Assembly (NCBI RefSeq): GCF_017377875.1
Contig: NZ_CP070975.1
Coordinates: 1,984,001 to 2,048,000 of the forward strand
Source: Alcaligenes sp. SORT26
Lineage (GTDB): Bacteria > Pseudomonadota > Gammaproteobacteria > Burkholderiales > Burkholderiaceae_B
DNA: 64,000 bases
Reading direction: 5' to 3'
In this document: positions 37,536 through 46,257 of the stretch, one piece after another
Numbering within the stretch: the first letter of the stretch is position 1
How the letters are laid out: the number at the start of each line of letters is the position of its first letter
The notes under the pieces: generated by a model
What the model saw: only the letters and a program-made list of their open reading frames with translations
Databases searched by the model: none
Told to the model about the DNA's origin: nothing
Program-made: the position numbers and the translations under genes

Positions 37536-37721
37536 AAATGCAATGAGAAGGCGGCTAAATACAGCAAGGGCATATTCACCTAACTAATACTTCGTTCCCA
37601 GCGTAGGCGCGCGCAAGCACACTGGCTCATCATCCCATGAACCATGTAAGGCAATAGCGCGGCCCACGCGATTCCAATTCGTGCAGGGCCGGTGCTGGTA
37701 TTGCCGCAAGGACATCTGATC

Positions 37722-38459
37722 ATGCCCGCCCAAGCCCCTGCCGCGCTTGCTCTAAGCGCCCGGCCCTTGATGCTGTGGAAACAACTGCGCGACGACCTGC
37801 AGCAAATCGCGCACGAACACGCCGATGCCGTGCTGGCCAGCTCTCTGGCCGCGGAAGACATGGTGCTGTTTCACGCCATGTCCATCTATACCCCCGACTT
37901 GCAAACCATCACCCTGGATACGGGTCGCCTGCACGAAGAAACCTTGCAGTTGGGCCAAGACATTCAGCAGCACTACGAACGCCCCATCCTGTTCTTTCAC
38001 CCCGATCCGGACCGGGTTCAGGAACACGTGCAAACCCATGGCACACATGCTTTTTATGAAAGCGTGGAGTTACGCAAAGAATGCTGCGCGATCCGCAAAG
38101 TGGAGCCACTGCGCCGTGCCCTGCAAGGACGTTCGGCCTGGATTACCGGCCAGCGACGCGAGCAAACCGCCAGCCGCACGGACCTGGCCAGCAAGGAATA
38201 TGACAGCGTCTTTGGTCTGGAAAAATTCAACCCGCTGATCGAATGGACCCAGGACGATGTCTGGGCCGTAATCCGTGGGTTAAGCATCCCCTACAACGCG
38301 CTGCACGATCAAGGCTACCCCTCCATTGGCTGCGAGCCCTGTACGCGCGCCATTCGCCCCGGTGAAGATGTGCGCGCCGGGCGCTGGTGGTGGGAACAGC
38401 GCGACAGCCTGGAATGCGGCCTGCATGCCAGCAATCTGAATAGCAGTGTCAACACCTGA
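37722..38459 (+). CDS. cysH: Adenylylsulfate (APS) reductase, assimilatory
   Basis: This 245-residue enzyme reduces activated sulfate to sulfite with thioredoxin. The cysteine pairs C121-C122 (KECCAIRKVEPL) and C204/C207 (SIGCEPCT) that bind a [4Fe-4S] cluster mark it as the APS-using type rather than the cluster-free PAPS type. The catalytic cysteine is C232 in ECGLH. The start at 37722 has AAGGA nine bases before it. It leads cysD and cysN, nine bases ahead, and no APS kinase domain is needed or seen. Confidence 0.93.
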   Translation: MPAQAPAALALSARPLMLWKQLRDDLQQIAHEHADAVLASSLAAEDMVLFHAMSIYTPDLQTITLDTGRLHEETLQLGQDIQQHYERPILFFHPDPDRVQEHVQTHGTHAFYESVELRKECCAIRKVEPLRRALQGRSAWITGQRREQTASRTDLASKEYDSVFGLEKFNPLIEWTQDDVWAVIRGLSIPYNALHDQGYPSIGCEPCTRAIRPGEDVRAGRWWWEQRDSLECGLHASNLNSSVNT

Positions 38460-38468
38460 AGGAAACTC

Positions 38469-39380
38469 ATGGGCGAACCTCTCTCCAACCGTACTCACCT
38501 GGACTGGCTAGAAGCCGAGGCCATTTTTATTCTGCGCGAAATCGCGGCTGAAGCTGAAAAACCCGTGCTGCTGTTCTCCGGCGGCAAGGACTCCGCCGTG
38601 CTGCTGCAACTGGCTCAGAAAGCCTTTGCACCCGGCCCCCTGCCCTTTCCTTTGATGCATGTGGACACTGACCATAACTACCCTGAAGTCATTGAGTTTC
38701 GGGATCGTCGTGCGACCGAGCTGAATGCTGAGCTGATTGTGCGCAGCGTGGAAGATTCCATCGCTCGCGGCACGGTCGTGCTGCGCCATGAAACAGCCAG
38801 CCGTAACGGCGCCCAGGCCGTCACCTTGCTGGAAGCCATTGCCGAGTTTGGCTTTGATGCCTGTTTCGGTGGTGCCCGCCGCGATGAGGAAAAAGCCCGC
38901 GCCAAGGAACGCATCGTGTCGTTCCGCGACGAGTTCGGCCAGTGGGACCCTAAAGCACAACGTCCCGAGCTGTGGCACCTGTTCAATACCCGTATTCACA
39001 AGGGCGAGAACCTGCGCGTTTTCCCCATTTCCAACTGGACCGAGCTGGACGTGTGGCAATACATCCAGCGCGAAGCCATTGATCTGCCTTCCATTTACTA
39101 CACACACTCACGCGAGGTCGTGGAGCGTCAGGGCCTGATCGTGCCCATCACCCCGCTGACTCCCTTGCTGGACGGCGAAACCTCCGAGTGGCGCGATGTG
39201 CGATTCCGCACCGTAGGCGATATTTCCTGCACCTGCCCGGTGCTCTCTACCGCTGCGTCCGTGCAGGACATTATTGCTGAAACCGCCTTGGCCACCATTA
39301 CCGAGCGCGGCGCGACCCGCATGGATGACCAGACCTCTGAAGCCTCCATGGAACACCGCAAGAAACAAGGATATTTCTAA
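38469..39380 (+). CDS. cysD: Sulfate adenylyltransferase subunit 2
   Basis: The 303-residue catalytic subunit of ATP sulfurylase makes APS from ATP and sulfate. The PP-loop SGGKDSAVLL is at about residues 38-47, with the usual GGARRDEEKARAKERIVSFR further on. GGAAAC precedes the ATG. Its stop shares one base with the cysN start, so the two subunits are co-translated. Confidence 0.96.
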   Translation: MGEPLSNRTHLDWLEAEAIFILREIAAEAEKPVLLFSGGKDSAVLLQLAQKAFAPGPLPFPLMHVDTDHNYPEVIEFRDRRATELNAELIVRSVEDSIARGTVVLRHETASRNGAQAVTLLEAIAEFGFDACFGGARRDEEKARAKERIVSFRDEFGQWDPKAQRPELWHLFNTRIHKGENLRVFPISNWTELDVWQYIQREAIDLPSIYYTHSREVVERQGLIVPITPLTPLLDGETSEWRDVRFRTVGDISCTCPVLSTAASVQDIIAETALATITERGATRMDDQTSEASMEHRKKQGYF

Positions 39381-40681
39381 TGAACACAGTCAATGATGCC
39401 TGGCTCCAGGCCGCCGATCAGGGTGTACTGCGCCTGATTACCGCGGGCTCTGTGGACGACGGAAAATCCACCTTGATCGGACGTTTGCTGGTGGATAGCC
39501 AGGGCGTATTTGCCGACCAGATCGCGGCCATCCAGCGCTCCAAATACAAACGTGGCGAGGACGCCGAACCCGATCTGGCCTTGCTGACCGATGGTCTGGA
39601 AGCCGAGCGCGAACAGGGCATTACTATTGATGTGGCCTATCGCTACTTCGCCACGCCAAAACGCAAATTCATCGTGGCCGACACTCCAGGGCACGAGCAA
39701 TACACCCGTAACATGATTACGGGAGCGTCCACCGCCCAGGCCGCCATCATCCTGATTGATGCACACCGCGCCAAAGACGGCCAACTGCTGACCCAGACCA
39801 AGCGCCACAGTACTGTCGCCAAGCTGCTGGGCCTGCGTCATATCGTGGTGGCCGTGAACAAGATGGATCTGGTGGATTGGGATCAGGCCGTATTCGACCG
39901 CATTCACGAAGCCTATCGCCAACTGGCTGCGCAACTGGGGATTGAACACTTTCAAATCATTCCCTTGTCGGCCCTGAAAGGCGAGAACATTACGCAGGCT
40001 TCGCCCCACACGCCCTGGTACACAGGCCTGCCACTCTTGCCTTTGCTGGAATCTCTGGATTTGCGCGAAGACATTCAACGCCCTGCCCGACTGTTTGTGC
40101 AGTGGGTGGCGCGTCATGGCGGCAGTCGCGCCGATGGCTTCCGTGGCTATGCGGGTCAGTTAAGTGGTGGCCGCATACAGGTTGGCGATAGTGTTCAGGT
40201 ATGGCCCAGCGCGAAAACGGCGGTGGTGACACAACTGTTCCGGGCAGGCGAAGAGCAGATTCAGGTTAGCGACGGCGATGCCGTCACCCTGGTGCTGGAC
40301 CGAGAGCTGGATATTTCCCGTGGGGATTTGCTGACACTGGCCCACGATCAGGTCAGCACCAGCAAGAACTTTGATGCGCAACTCTGCTGGCTGGACGAGC
40401 AGGCCTTGAACACCACCCGCTTCTACTGGTTGAAACAGGGGACGCGTCTGACACAAGCCAAAGTTCAGGCGGTGCATGCGTTACGGGACGTCCACAGCTT
40501 GCAGGAGCAAGAGGCTGCTGGCACCTTATCTTTGAATGATATTGGCCGCGTCAGCCTGGTCAGCCGGGACCCGCTGGTACTGGATGATTACCAGGATCAC
40601 TCCAGCACCGGTTCCTTTATCTTGATCGACCCCAGCACAAACCAGACCGTCGCCGCCGGTCTGGTTCAAAAATCCGCCTGA
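39380..40681 (+). CDS. cysN: Sulfate adenylyltransferase subunit 1 (GTPase)
   Basis: At 433 residues this is the GTPase subunit that drives ATP sulfurylase. The P-loop is GSVDDGKS (23-30), with DTPGHEQYTRNM (G3) and NKMDLVDW (G4), followed by EF-Tu-like beta-barrels. It lacks the C-terminal APS kinase domain of CysNC, which agrees with an APS-type CysH in the same operon. It is convergent with ackA, 16 bases apart. Confidence 0.95.
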   Translation: MNTVNDAWLQAADQGVLRLITAGSVDDGKSTLIGRLLVDSQGVFADQIAAIQRSKYKRGEDAEPDLALLTDGLEAEREQGITIDVAYRYFATPKRKFIVADTPGHEQYTRNMITGASTAQAAIILIDAHRAKDGQLLTQTKRHSTVAKLLGLRHIVVAVNKMDLVDWDQAVFDRIHEAYRQLAAQLGIEHFQIIPLSALKGENITQASPHTPWYTGLPLLPLLESLDLREDIQRPARLFVQWVARHGGSRADGFRGYAGQLSGGRIQVGDSVQVWPSAKTAVVTQLFRAGEEQIQVSDGDAVTLVLDRELDISRGDLLTLAHDQVSTSKNFDAQLCWLDEQALNTTRFYWLKQGTRLTQAKVQAVHALRDVHSLQEQEAAGTLSLNDIGRVSLVSRDPLVLDDYQDHSSTGSFILIDPSTNQTVAAGLVQKSA

Positions 40682-40697
40682 GGTCTAGCGCCCAGGC

Positions 40698-41885
40698 TTA
40701 GCGCTTGGCACGTACCAACGCGAGGGACTGTTCAGCAATGATCAGTTCCTCGTTTGTTGGTATGACCAGTACACGCACCTGACTATCATCCGTGGAAATC
40801 ACGGTGCCCCCAGCCTGATTACGCGCTGGGTCAATTTTCACACCCAACCACTCCAGATGCTGGGCAATGCCTGCACGAATAGAGGGGCTGTGCTCGCCAA
40901 TACCGGCCGTGAACACCAGCGTATCCAGGCCCTTCAAGGCTACGCACAAACCCGCCAGATTTTCAGCAGTGTGATAGCAGAAGTACTCCACCGCCAACTT
41001 GGCGCGAGGGTCATCCGAGGCCTCCAGAGCACGCATATCCGCCTGATCGCCCGACAGACCTTTCAGACCGGACTGGGTGTACAGCACAGATTGAATTTCA
41101 TCGTGCTCCATACCCTGCTCCAGCATCCACAAGACGACGCCCGCATCCAGACGGCCCGGACGCGTGCCCATAGGCAGGCCATCCAAAGCCGTAAAGCCCA
41201 TGGTGGTGTGAACACTGCGCCCTTCTTTCAAGGCGCAGGCAGACGCGCCGGAACCCAAGTGAGCCACCACGACACGCCCATCCGCCAGTTCGGGGATCTC
41301 GCGCTGCAAATGCTGGGAAATATAATGGTAAGACAGGCCATGAAAACCGTAGCGGCGCACGCCCTGTTCAAAGAAACGACCCGGCAAGGCAAAGTGCTGC
41401 AAGTGCGGAGCATGGCCTTGGTGGAACGCGGTATCCAGACACGCTACCTGGAAAATTTCCGGATAGTGCTCGAAGATAACTCGCACAGGCGCCAGGTTAT
41501 TTTGTTGATGCAAAGGTGCCAGGGGCGACAGGCTATCCAGATATTCCAAGACCTCGGGTGTCAGACGCACACTGCTGTCATAACGAGCGCCCCCGTGCAC
41601 AATGCGGTGACCCACCGCAATAGGCCGCCCATCCACATGCTCCAGCAACCAGCGCGCCACTAAAGCCTGGGCCGTATGCAAGTCTTTGGCCTGTTCGCCA
41701 TCCAGATCCTGCTTGACCATGGATTGACCTTGGGCGTCTTTCACCTTGAAGGCTGGCTGAGAACTGCCAATACCCGACACCTGACCGCCAAACTCGAAAT
41801 CCAGCCGATCGCCCGGCTGGACTTTATACATATGAAACTTCAGGCTGGAGCTGCCTGCGTTAATGACCAGAATCTGCTCGCTCAT
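40698..41885 (-). CDS. ackA: Acetate kinase
   Basis: A 395-residue ASKHA-fold kinase that interconverts acetate/ATP and acetyl phosphate/ADP. Family motifs are INAGSSSLKF at residues 5-14, VAHLGSGAS with the phosphate-binding glycine loop, and the C-terminal VFTAGIGEH. Its start overlaps the stop of the upstream acyltransferase gene by four bases, so acetyl-CoA to acetate conversion is encoded as one coupled unit. Confidence 0.95.
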   Translation of the reverse strand: MSEQILVINAGSSSLKFHMYKVQPGDRLDFEFGGQVSGIGSSQPAFKVKDAQGQSMVKQDLDGEQAKDLHTAQALVARWLLEHVDGRPIAVGHRIVHGGARYDSSVRLTPEVLEYLDSLSPLAPLHQQNNLAPVRVIFEHYPEIFQVACLDTAFHQGHAPHLQHFALPGRFFEQGVRRYGFHGLSYHYISQHLQREIPELADGRVVVAHLGSGASACALKEGRSVHTTMGFTALDGLPMGTRPGRLDAGVVLWMLEQGMEHDEIQSVLYTQSGLKGLSGDQADMRALEASDDPRAKLAVEYFCYHTAENLAGLCVALKGLDTLVFTAGIGEHSPSIRAGIAQHLEWLGVKIDPARNQAGGTVISTDDSQVRVLVIPTNEELIIAEQSLALVRAKR

Positions 41886-42877
41886 GAGTGCTGGGCCTCC
41901 ACAGCAACTTTACGTTCCAGATGACCGGCGTAGATGCTGGCAACGGCGCACGAAGCCATGCGGGTCTGCGCACTGTCGGCGCGGCTGGTCAGAATGATAG
42001 GTACACGCGCGCCCATCACAATACCGGCTGCCTGGGCTCCAGACAGAAAGGTCAGATTCTTAGCCAGCATATTGCCCGCTTCCAGATCGGGAGCAACCAG
42101 AATCTGCGCCTTGCCCGCGACGGGCGACACAATGCCTTTAATACGCGCCGCTTCCGGGCTGATGGCGTTATCCAGCGCCAAGGGGCCATCGAGCACGCCG
42201 CCGGTAATCTGGCCACGATCTGCCATTTTGCACAGCGCTGCCGCTTCCAGCGTGGACGGGATTTTTTCTGTGACCTGCTCGACGGCAGACAGGATCGCCA
42301 CCAGAGGTTTGCCCAAGCCCAGGCCGAGGTGCAAATCAATGGCGTTTTGCACAATGTCCGCTTTGGTGCTGAGGTCCGGGAAAATATTGATCGCGCCGTC
42401 CGTCACAAACAGAGGCTTTGGGTAACTGGGCACATCCATGATGAAGACATGACTTAAGCGACGGCCCGTACGCAAGCCTTTGCCCTGGGTGCACAGCACG
42501 GCCTGGATCAGCTCGTCAGTGTGCAGGCTACCTTTCATCAATAACTGGGCGCGCCCGGCCAGCACTTCTTCCACGGCTCTTTCTGCCGAGGCGTGGCTAT
42601 GCGGCGTATCAATCAGGGTGACGCCTTCCAGGCTGAAACCATGCTCTGCTGCCACAGAATGCAAGCGGGCCTGGGGCCCCACCAACACAATCTCGAACAG
42701 GCCTAGGGCACGCGCCTGCAAAGCTGCCCCCAAAGACACGTCATCGCAAGGGTGAGCCACCACACAAATCCGACTGTGCTCTTTACGAGCTTGCTCGATC
42801 AATCGGGAATAATGACTGGAAGGCCCAGTACGATCAGCAGCCGCGGGGGCCGTATCCAAGCCAGCAGGGTGATTCAT
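41882..42877 (-). CDS. Phosphate acetyl/butyryltransferase
   Basis: This 331-residue protein consists of the catalytic PTA/PTB domain alone, much shorter than the three-domain E. coli Pta. It converts an acyl-CoA and phosphate to the acyl phosphate, which the next gene product uses to make ATP. Typical strings are MKGSLHTDELIQAVL, HVFIMDVPSYPKPLFVTDGA and LVAPDLEAGNMLAKNL. Acetyl-CoA is the likely substrate given ackA; butyryl-CoA is possible. Confidence 0.9.
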   Translation of the reverse strand: MNHPAGLDTAPAAADRTGPSSHYSRLIEQARKEHSRICVVAHPCDDVSLGAALQARALGLFEIVLVGPQARLHSVAAEHGFSLEGVTLIDTPHSHASAERAVEEVLAGRAQLLMKGSLHTDELIQAVLCTQGKGLRTGRRLSHVFIMDVPSYPKPLFVTDGAINIFPDLSTKADIVQNAIDLHLGLGLGKPLVAILSAVEQVTEKIPSTLEAAALCKMADRGQITGGVLDGPLALDNAISPEAARIKGIVSPVAGKAQILVAPDLEAGNMLAKNLTFLSGAQAAGIVMGARVPIILTSRADSAQTRMASCAVASIYAGHLERKVAVEAQHS

Positions 42878-43030
42878 GGTAGATGACTCCTTGGAGATGA
42901 ACGAAGGCTAACCCACTACTTAAGCATTTATCTGAGCGCCTGTCTTTGATGGCGAACAGAGAAACTTCAATATTTTGCCTATAACTCTTTTAAGACGGCT
43001 ATGAATGAAGCATAAAAAGTAAAGATTTAA

Positions 43031-43067
43031 AAAAATCCGGTTTCGCACATTGCGAACCGGATTTTTT
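43031..43067. terminator. Bidirectional terminator
   Basis: AAAAATCCGGTTTCGCA and TGCGAACCGGATTTTTT form a 17-bp stem around CAT. A and T runs flank both sides. It lies downstream of the DUF1348 gene, on the same strand, and ahead of the pta-ackA promoter region. Confidence 0.85.
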
Positions 43068-43122
43068 ATTTTATGGCGGCTTATTTAAATAAAAGCCAAG
43101 TTGTACGCCCTTTACTCTGTGG

Positions 43123-43590
43123 CTAAAGGCCCAGGTCACTCAGGCTGGGATGCTCGTCAGGACGCCGCCCCAAAGGCCAGTGGAACTTGCGCTCCGACTC
43201 TGAAATGGCCACATCATTAATGCTGGCATGGCGCACGGCCATATAGCCATGCTCATCAAATTCCCAGTTCTCATTTCCATAACTACGCCACCATTGGCCG
43301 TATTCATCTTGCCATTCGTAGGCAAAGCGCACCGCAATCCTGTTTTCTTGCCAGGCCCAGAGTTCTTTAATCAAACGATATTCACGCTCTTTTTGCCATT
43401 TGCGTTCTAAAAAAGATTGGACCTGATCGCGCCCCTGCGGAAATTCGCTGCGATTACGCCAGCGAGTATCCACGGTATAGGCCTGTGAAACCTTGACTGG
43501 GTCACGACTGTTCCAGGCATCCTCTGCAGCACGCACTTTCTGGCGAGCACTCTCCTGCTCGAAGGGTGGCAAGGGAGGACGTTTATCCAT
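43123..43590 (-). CDS. DUF1348 / NTF2-like protein
   Basis: A 155-residue cytoplasmic protein of the DUF1348 family, SnoaL/NTF2-like fold. Recognisable stretches are [20 protein letters not shown] and [20 protein letters not shown]. Function is not established; the family often sits next to redox and stress regulators. It ends near a shared terminator, and a LysR gene lies upstream on the same strand. Confidence 0.85.
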   Translation of the reverse strand: MDKRPPLPPFEQESARQKVRAAEDAWNSRDPVKVSQAYTVDTRWRNRSEFPQGRDQVQSFLERKWQKEREYRLIKELWAWQENRIAVRFAYEWQDEYGQWWRSYGNENWEFDEHGYMAVRHASINDVAISESERKFHWPLGRRPDEHPSLSDLGL

Positions 43591-43651
43591 AGTGATCTCC
43601 TAGAAAACAAGAGTAGACCAGACAGTCTAGCGGTAAAACGTAAACAGACTC

Positions 43652-44569
43652 TTACTGGCCTGAATCGGCCCATGCTGCTTGCTCAAACTCCGTCACCAGA
43701 AAGTCGATAAAGGCTTGCACCCGTGCCGAGCGGGAACGACCGGGCGGGGTCAGCAAATGCAGGGTCAGACCGGGCAAATCCCATTGAGGCAGAACGACCT
43801 CCAGCAAGCCTTGCTCCACCATATCGCCCAACAAAAACTGAGGTAGTACGGTCAGCCCCAAACCTTGGAGCAAAGGCGGGATCAAAGCCTGAGCGTTATT
43901 GACTTGCAGGGTGCAGGGCACGGTTTGGGAGTAATGCTCTTTCCCCTGCTGGAAGCGCCAGACGCTGCCTCTTCGTTCGTAGGCGTAACGCAGGCTGATG
44001 TGTTGGGCCAGATCGCTGGGGTGGCTGGGTCGGCCATATTTCGTCAGGTAAGCCGGAGCGGCTACCAGCCGCAAGCGCAGATTGCATAAACGGCGTACCA
44101 GGAGGCTGGAGTCATCCATGGAGGAAATGCGCAAGGCCATGTCAAAGCCCTGTTCGACGATGTTTACTTGGGCATCGTTAAAGTGCAGGTCCAGCAACAC
44201 CGCCGGGTGCTTTTCCATGAAAGCAGGCAACAAGGGCGCCAGGTGTTCCAGACCAAAGGACATGGGGGCCGCTATTTTGATGCGCCCTTGCAGGCTCTCT
44301 CGTTGATCACGGGCCAGGGCTTCGGCGCTTTGCCCGGCAGCAAGAACGGCCTGGGCCTGCTCCAGGCTAGCCTGCCCGGTTTCTGTCAGGGACAGGCGTC
44401 GGGAGGTGCGGTGAAACAAGGACACTTGCAGTTGTTTCTCCAGGCGTGCAATGGCCTTGGAAACGGTGGGCTGGGAAAGCCCCAGCACGTCAGCCGCTTG
44501 GGCAAAGGAGCCGGTTTCTGCCACGGTGGCGAAGATGGCCCAGGCTTGTAGGTCTGGAAGTGTTTTCAT
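43652..44569 (-). CDS. LysR-family transcriptional regulator
   Basis: A 305-residue LysR protein of the CrgA/YafC-like group. The helix-turn-helix spans about 8-66 (GSFAQAADVLGLSQPTVSKA) and the effector domain about 92-295. It is divergent from a pirin gene with a well-formed dyad between them, so it very likely controls that gene and perhaps the DUF1348 gene downstream. Confidence 0.92.
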   Translation of the reverse strand: MKTLPDLQAWAIFATVAETGSFAQAADVLGLSQPTVSKAIARLEKQLQVSLFHRTSRRLSLTETGQASLEQAQAVLAAGQSAEALARDQRESLQGRIKIAAPMSFGLEHLAPLLPAFMEKHPAVLLDLHFNDAQVNIVEQGFDMALRISSMDDSSLLVRRLCNLRLRLVAAPAYLTKYGRPSHPSDLAQHISLRYAYERRGSVWRFQQGKEHYSQTVPCTLQVNNAQALIPPLLQGLGLTVLPQFLLGDMVEQGLLEVVLPQWDLPGLTLHLLTPPGRSRSARVQAFIDFLVTEFEQAAWADSGQ

Positions 44570-44593
44570 GAATATTTTGGAATGAATACTATG

Positions 44594-44618
44594 CGATTGA
44601 TTCTATTTTATTCAATCG
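44594..44618. promoter_or_regulatory. LysR-type operator between LysR and pirin genes
   Basis: CGATTGA (44594-44600) and TCAATCG (44612-44618) are perfect reverse complements separated by exactly 11 A+T-rich bases. This is the T-N11-A form of LysR sites, in the divergent intergenic region of a LysR gene and its likely target. Confidence 0.65.
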
Positions 44619-44666
44619 ACAAGGCGCTTAGAATTCTTTTTAGTATCCAATATTAAGGAGCGCATC

Positions 44667-45368
44667 ATGATTGAACATCGGCCTTTTAATGAGCTGGGCG
44701 GCGCCAACCACGGCTGGCTGGACGCCAAGCATCATTTTTCTTTTGCGAATTACTACGATCCTGATCGTATGGAATGGGGTCCCCTGCGTGTCTGGAATGA
44801 CGACACGATTGCGCCCAATACCGGCTTCCCGCCTCATGATCATGCCGATATGGAGATCATTACGTATGTGCGTGAAGGGGCGATCAGCCATCAGGATAGT
44901 TTGGGTAATAAGGGTCGTACGGAAGCAGGCGATGTGCAGGTCATGAGTGCTGGCACGGGTATTCGCCATGCGGAGTACAACCTGGAGACTGTCACGACTC
45001 GGATTTTCCAGATCTGGATTCAGCCTGAACAGCGTGGTTTACCACCTGCCTGGGGAGCCAAGCCTTTTCCCAAGGATGAGCGTTCGGGGCAGTTTGTAGC
45101 TTTGGCCAGTGGTTTTGAGGGCGACACGGAGGCTTTGCCTATTCGTGCCCAGGCTCGTGTGCTGGGGGCGACGTTGAAGAAAGGGCAGAGCACGGTTTTG
45201 TCTTTGCCTGCGGATCATCTGGCTTATCTGGTCCCTGCTACCGGGCGGGTTTCGGTGAATGGTCTGGAGTTGAATGCCCGCGATGGGGCGGCGGTTCGCA
45301 ATGAGACTACGCTGGAAATTCAGGCGCTGGAGGATGCTGAGCTGGTGCTGGTTGAGACGGCGCAGTAA
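44667..45368 (+). CDS. Pirin family protein (YhhW-like)
   Basis: This 233-residue bicupin has its metal site in the N-terminal cupin: H57, H59, H101 and E103 (PPHDHADME and GIRHAEYN). YhhW-like pirins show quercetin 2,3-dioxygenase activity in vitro; the natural role is unclear. AAGGAG stands upstream of the ATG. It faces a LysR regulator and is followed by a strong terminator. Confidence 0.93.
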   Translation: MIEHRPFNELGGANHGWLDAKHHFSFANYYDPDRMEWGPLRVWNDDTIAPNTGFPPHDHADMEIITYVREGAISHQDSLGNKGRTEAGDVQVMSAGTGIRHAEYNLETVTTRIFQIWIQPEQRGLPPAWGAKPFPKDERSGQFVALASGFEGDTEALPIRAQARVLGATLKKGQSTVLSLPADHLAYLVPATGRVSVNGLELNARDGAAVRNETTLEIQALEDAELVLVETAQ

Positions 45369-45394
45369 TTGCTGATGGGCTGTGTTGAGGATGG

Positions 45395-45430
45395 GGGGGA
45401 GCGATTTGGGCTCCCCCTTCTTCTTTTTTT
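45395..45430 (+). terminator. Terminator after the pirin gene
   Basis: GGGGGAGC (45395-45402) and GCTCCCCC (45410-45417) form the stem, followed by a T-rich tract TTCTTCTTTTTTT. Confidence 0.85.
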
Positions 45431-45630
45431 GGTTCTGATGTTCTGTTCTTTTGTTGTTCTGTTTTTCAAGAACTAAACGCAGGTAAGAGAAGATGATTGT
45501 TTTTTAGATGTCATATTTTAGATGTCAGATGTCGGCTCAATAATTGAACAAACTGACAGGACATTTAAAGGGGCCGGGCAGGTTGCTGACGCAAGGTCAC
45601 TTGTTCGGTACTCGGCCTTGTCAGAAAGAC

Positions 45631-45863
45631 GCCACTTGGAACCCAGTCAGAGGTGTCCGGGCTGAGCACTTGCCGGTGCTGCGCACCGGTGCCCTTGTCT
45701 GTTCTGGAATCCGGGCGCCCTGTGAACTCACGGGGTACTTGGCCCCCCGGACCAAGTACAAGCGCCCCGCTCAAACAGCACAGGGCTTGCATCCCGGATT
45801 CCAGAACAGACCGCGGCAAGTACTCTGAATCGCCCTGACACCTCTGACTGGGTTCCAAGCGGC
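45631..45863 (-). repeat. Long palindromic intergenic element, copy B
   Basis: A 233-base copy of the element, inverted relative to copy A at 32.2 kb. Its outer arms (45631-45662 and 45832-45863) pair at 30 of 32 positions. The middle of the arms is unrelated to copy A, although the ends (GCCGCT and GGGC in copy A orientation) match. The core, 45663-45831, matches copy A except for about nine positions. Inside, both copies keep the same nested stems. CTTTC next to the arm is also shared (GTCTTTC after the outer arm in the copy A orientation). Confidence 0.9.
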
Positions 45864-46201
45864 TCGCATCGTGAAGCAAAGTAAGGCCGAAACGTAACTT
45901 AGATGGCGCTTTATGGGCTAATTGATGATGGATTCAGGGGTATTTTGTGTGGCTTATTTTCTTGTCATGAAAAACGATGCTGGGAGTGGACAACCTCGCT
46001 TGTCTGTTTTTGGTCTTGATTTGAAAAGCAGGCCTGATTTTTTGTTTAGGTAAAGTAAACAATTCCCTCTTTTTCTCCCCTTTCCTATTCTGTAGAGCTT
46101 TCCCTTTACGGAAACTGGCTCATAAAGCAGATCGAAATCTCTCCTTTTCTCTGATTAAACTGTTTGTTCTCAATCAACAAGCGTCTGTGCTGCAACAATA
46201 T

Positions 46202-46220
46202 CGTTACAATTGTTGTAACG
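46202..46220. promoter_or_regulatory. Palindrome before diguanylate cyclase gene
   Basis: CGTTACAA and TTGTAACG are perfect reverse complements around TTG, 37 bases before the GTG start. It looks like a regulator site; the protein is unknown. Confidence 0.4.
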
Positions 46221-46257
46221 CCAATTTTCAACTCTTCTTAATGCACGCGAACTCACC

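Larger units (their letters stand above)
45369..46257. other. Long gene-free region around palindromic element B
   Basis: This 889-base stretch has no credible gene. It contains the pirin terminator, three copies of AGATGTC around 45507-45533, the palindromic element B (45631-45863), an A+T-rich stretch (about 45900-46200) and a palindrome just before the diguanylate cyclase gene. Confidence 0.7.

Noticed and set aside
45565-45879. 104-codon minus-strand frame, similar to a frame at 32248-32448
   Set aside because: The two predicted peptides are alike because the palindromic element is conserved as DNA or RNA. Paired base changes in the stems explain conservation better than coding.
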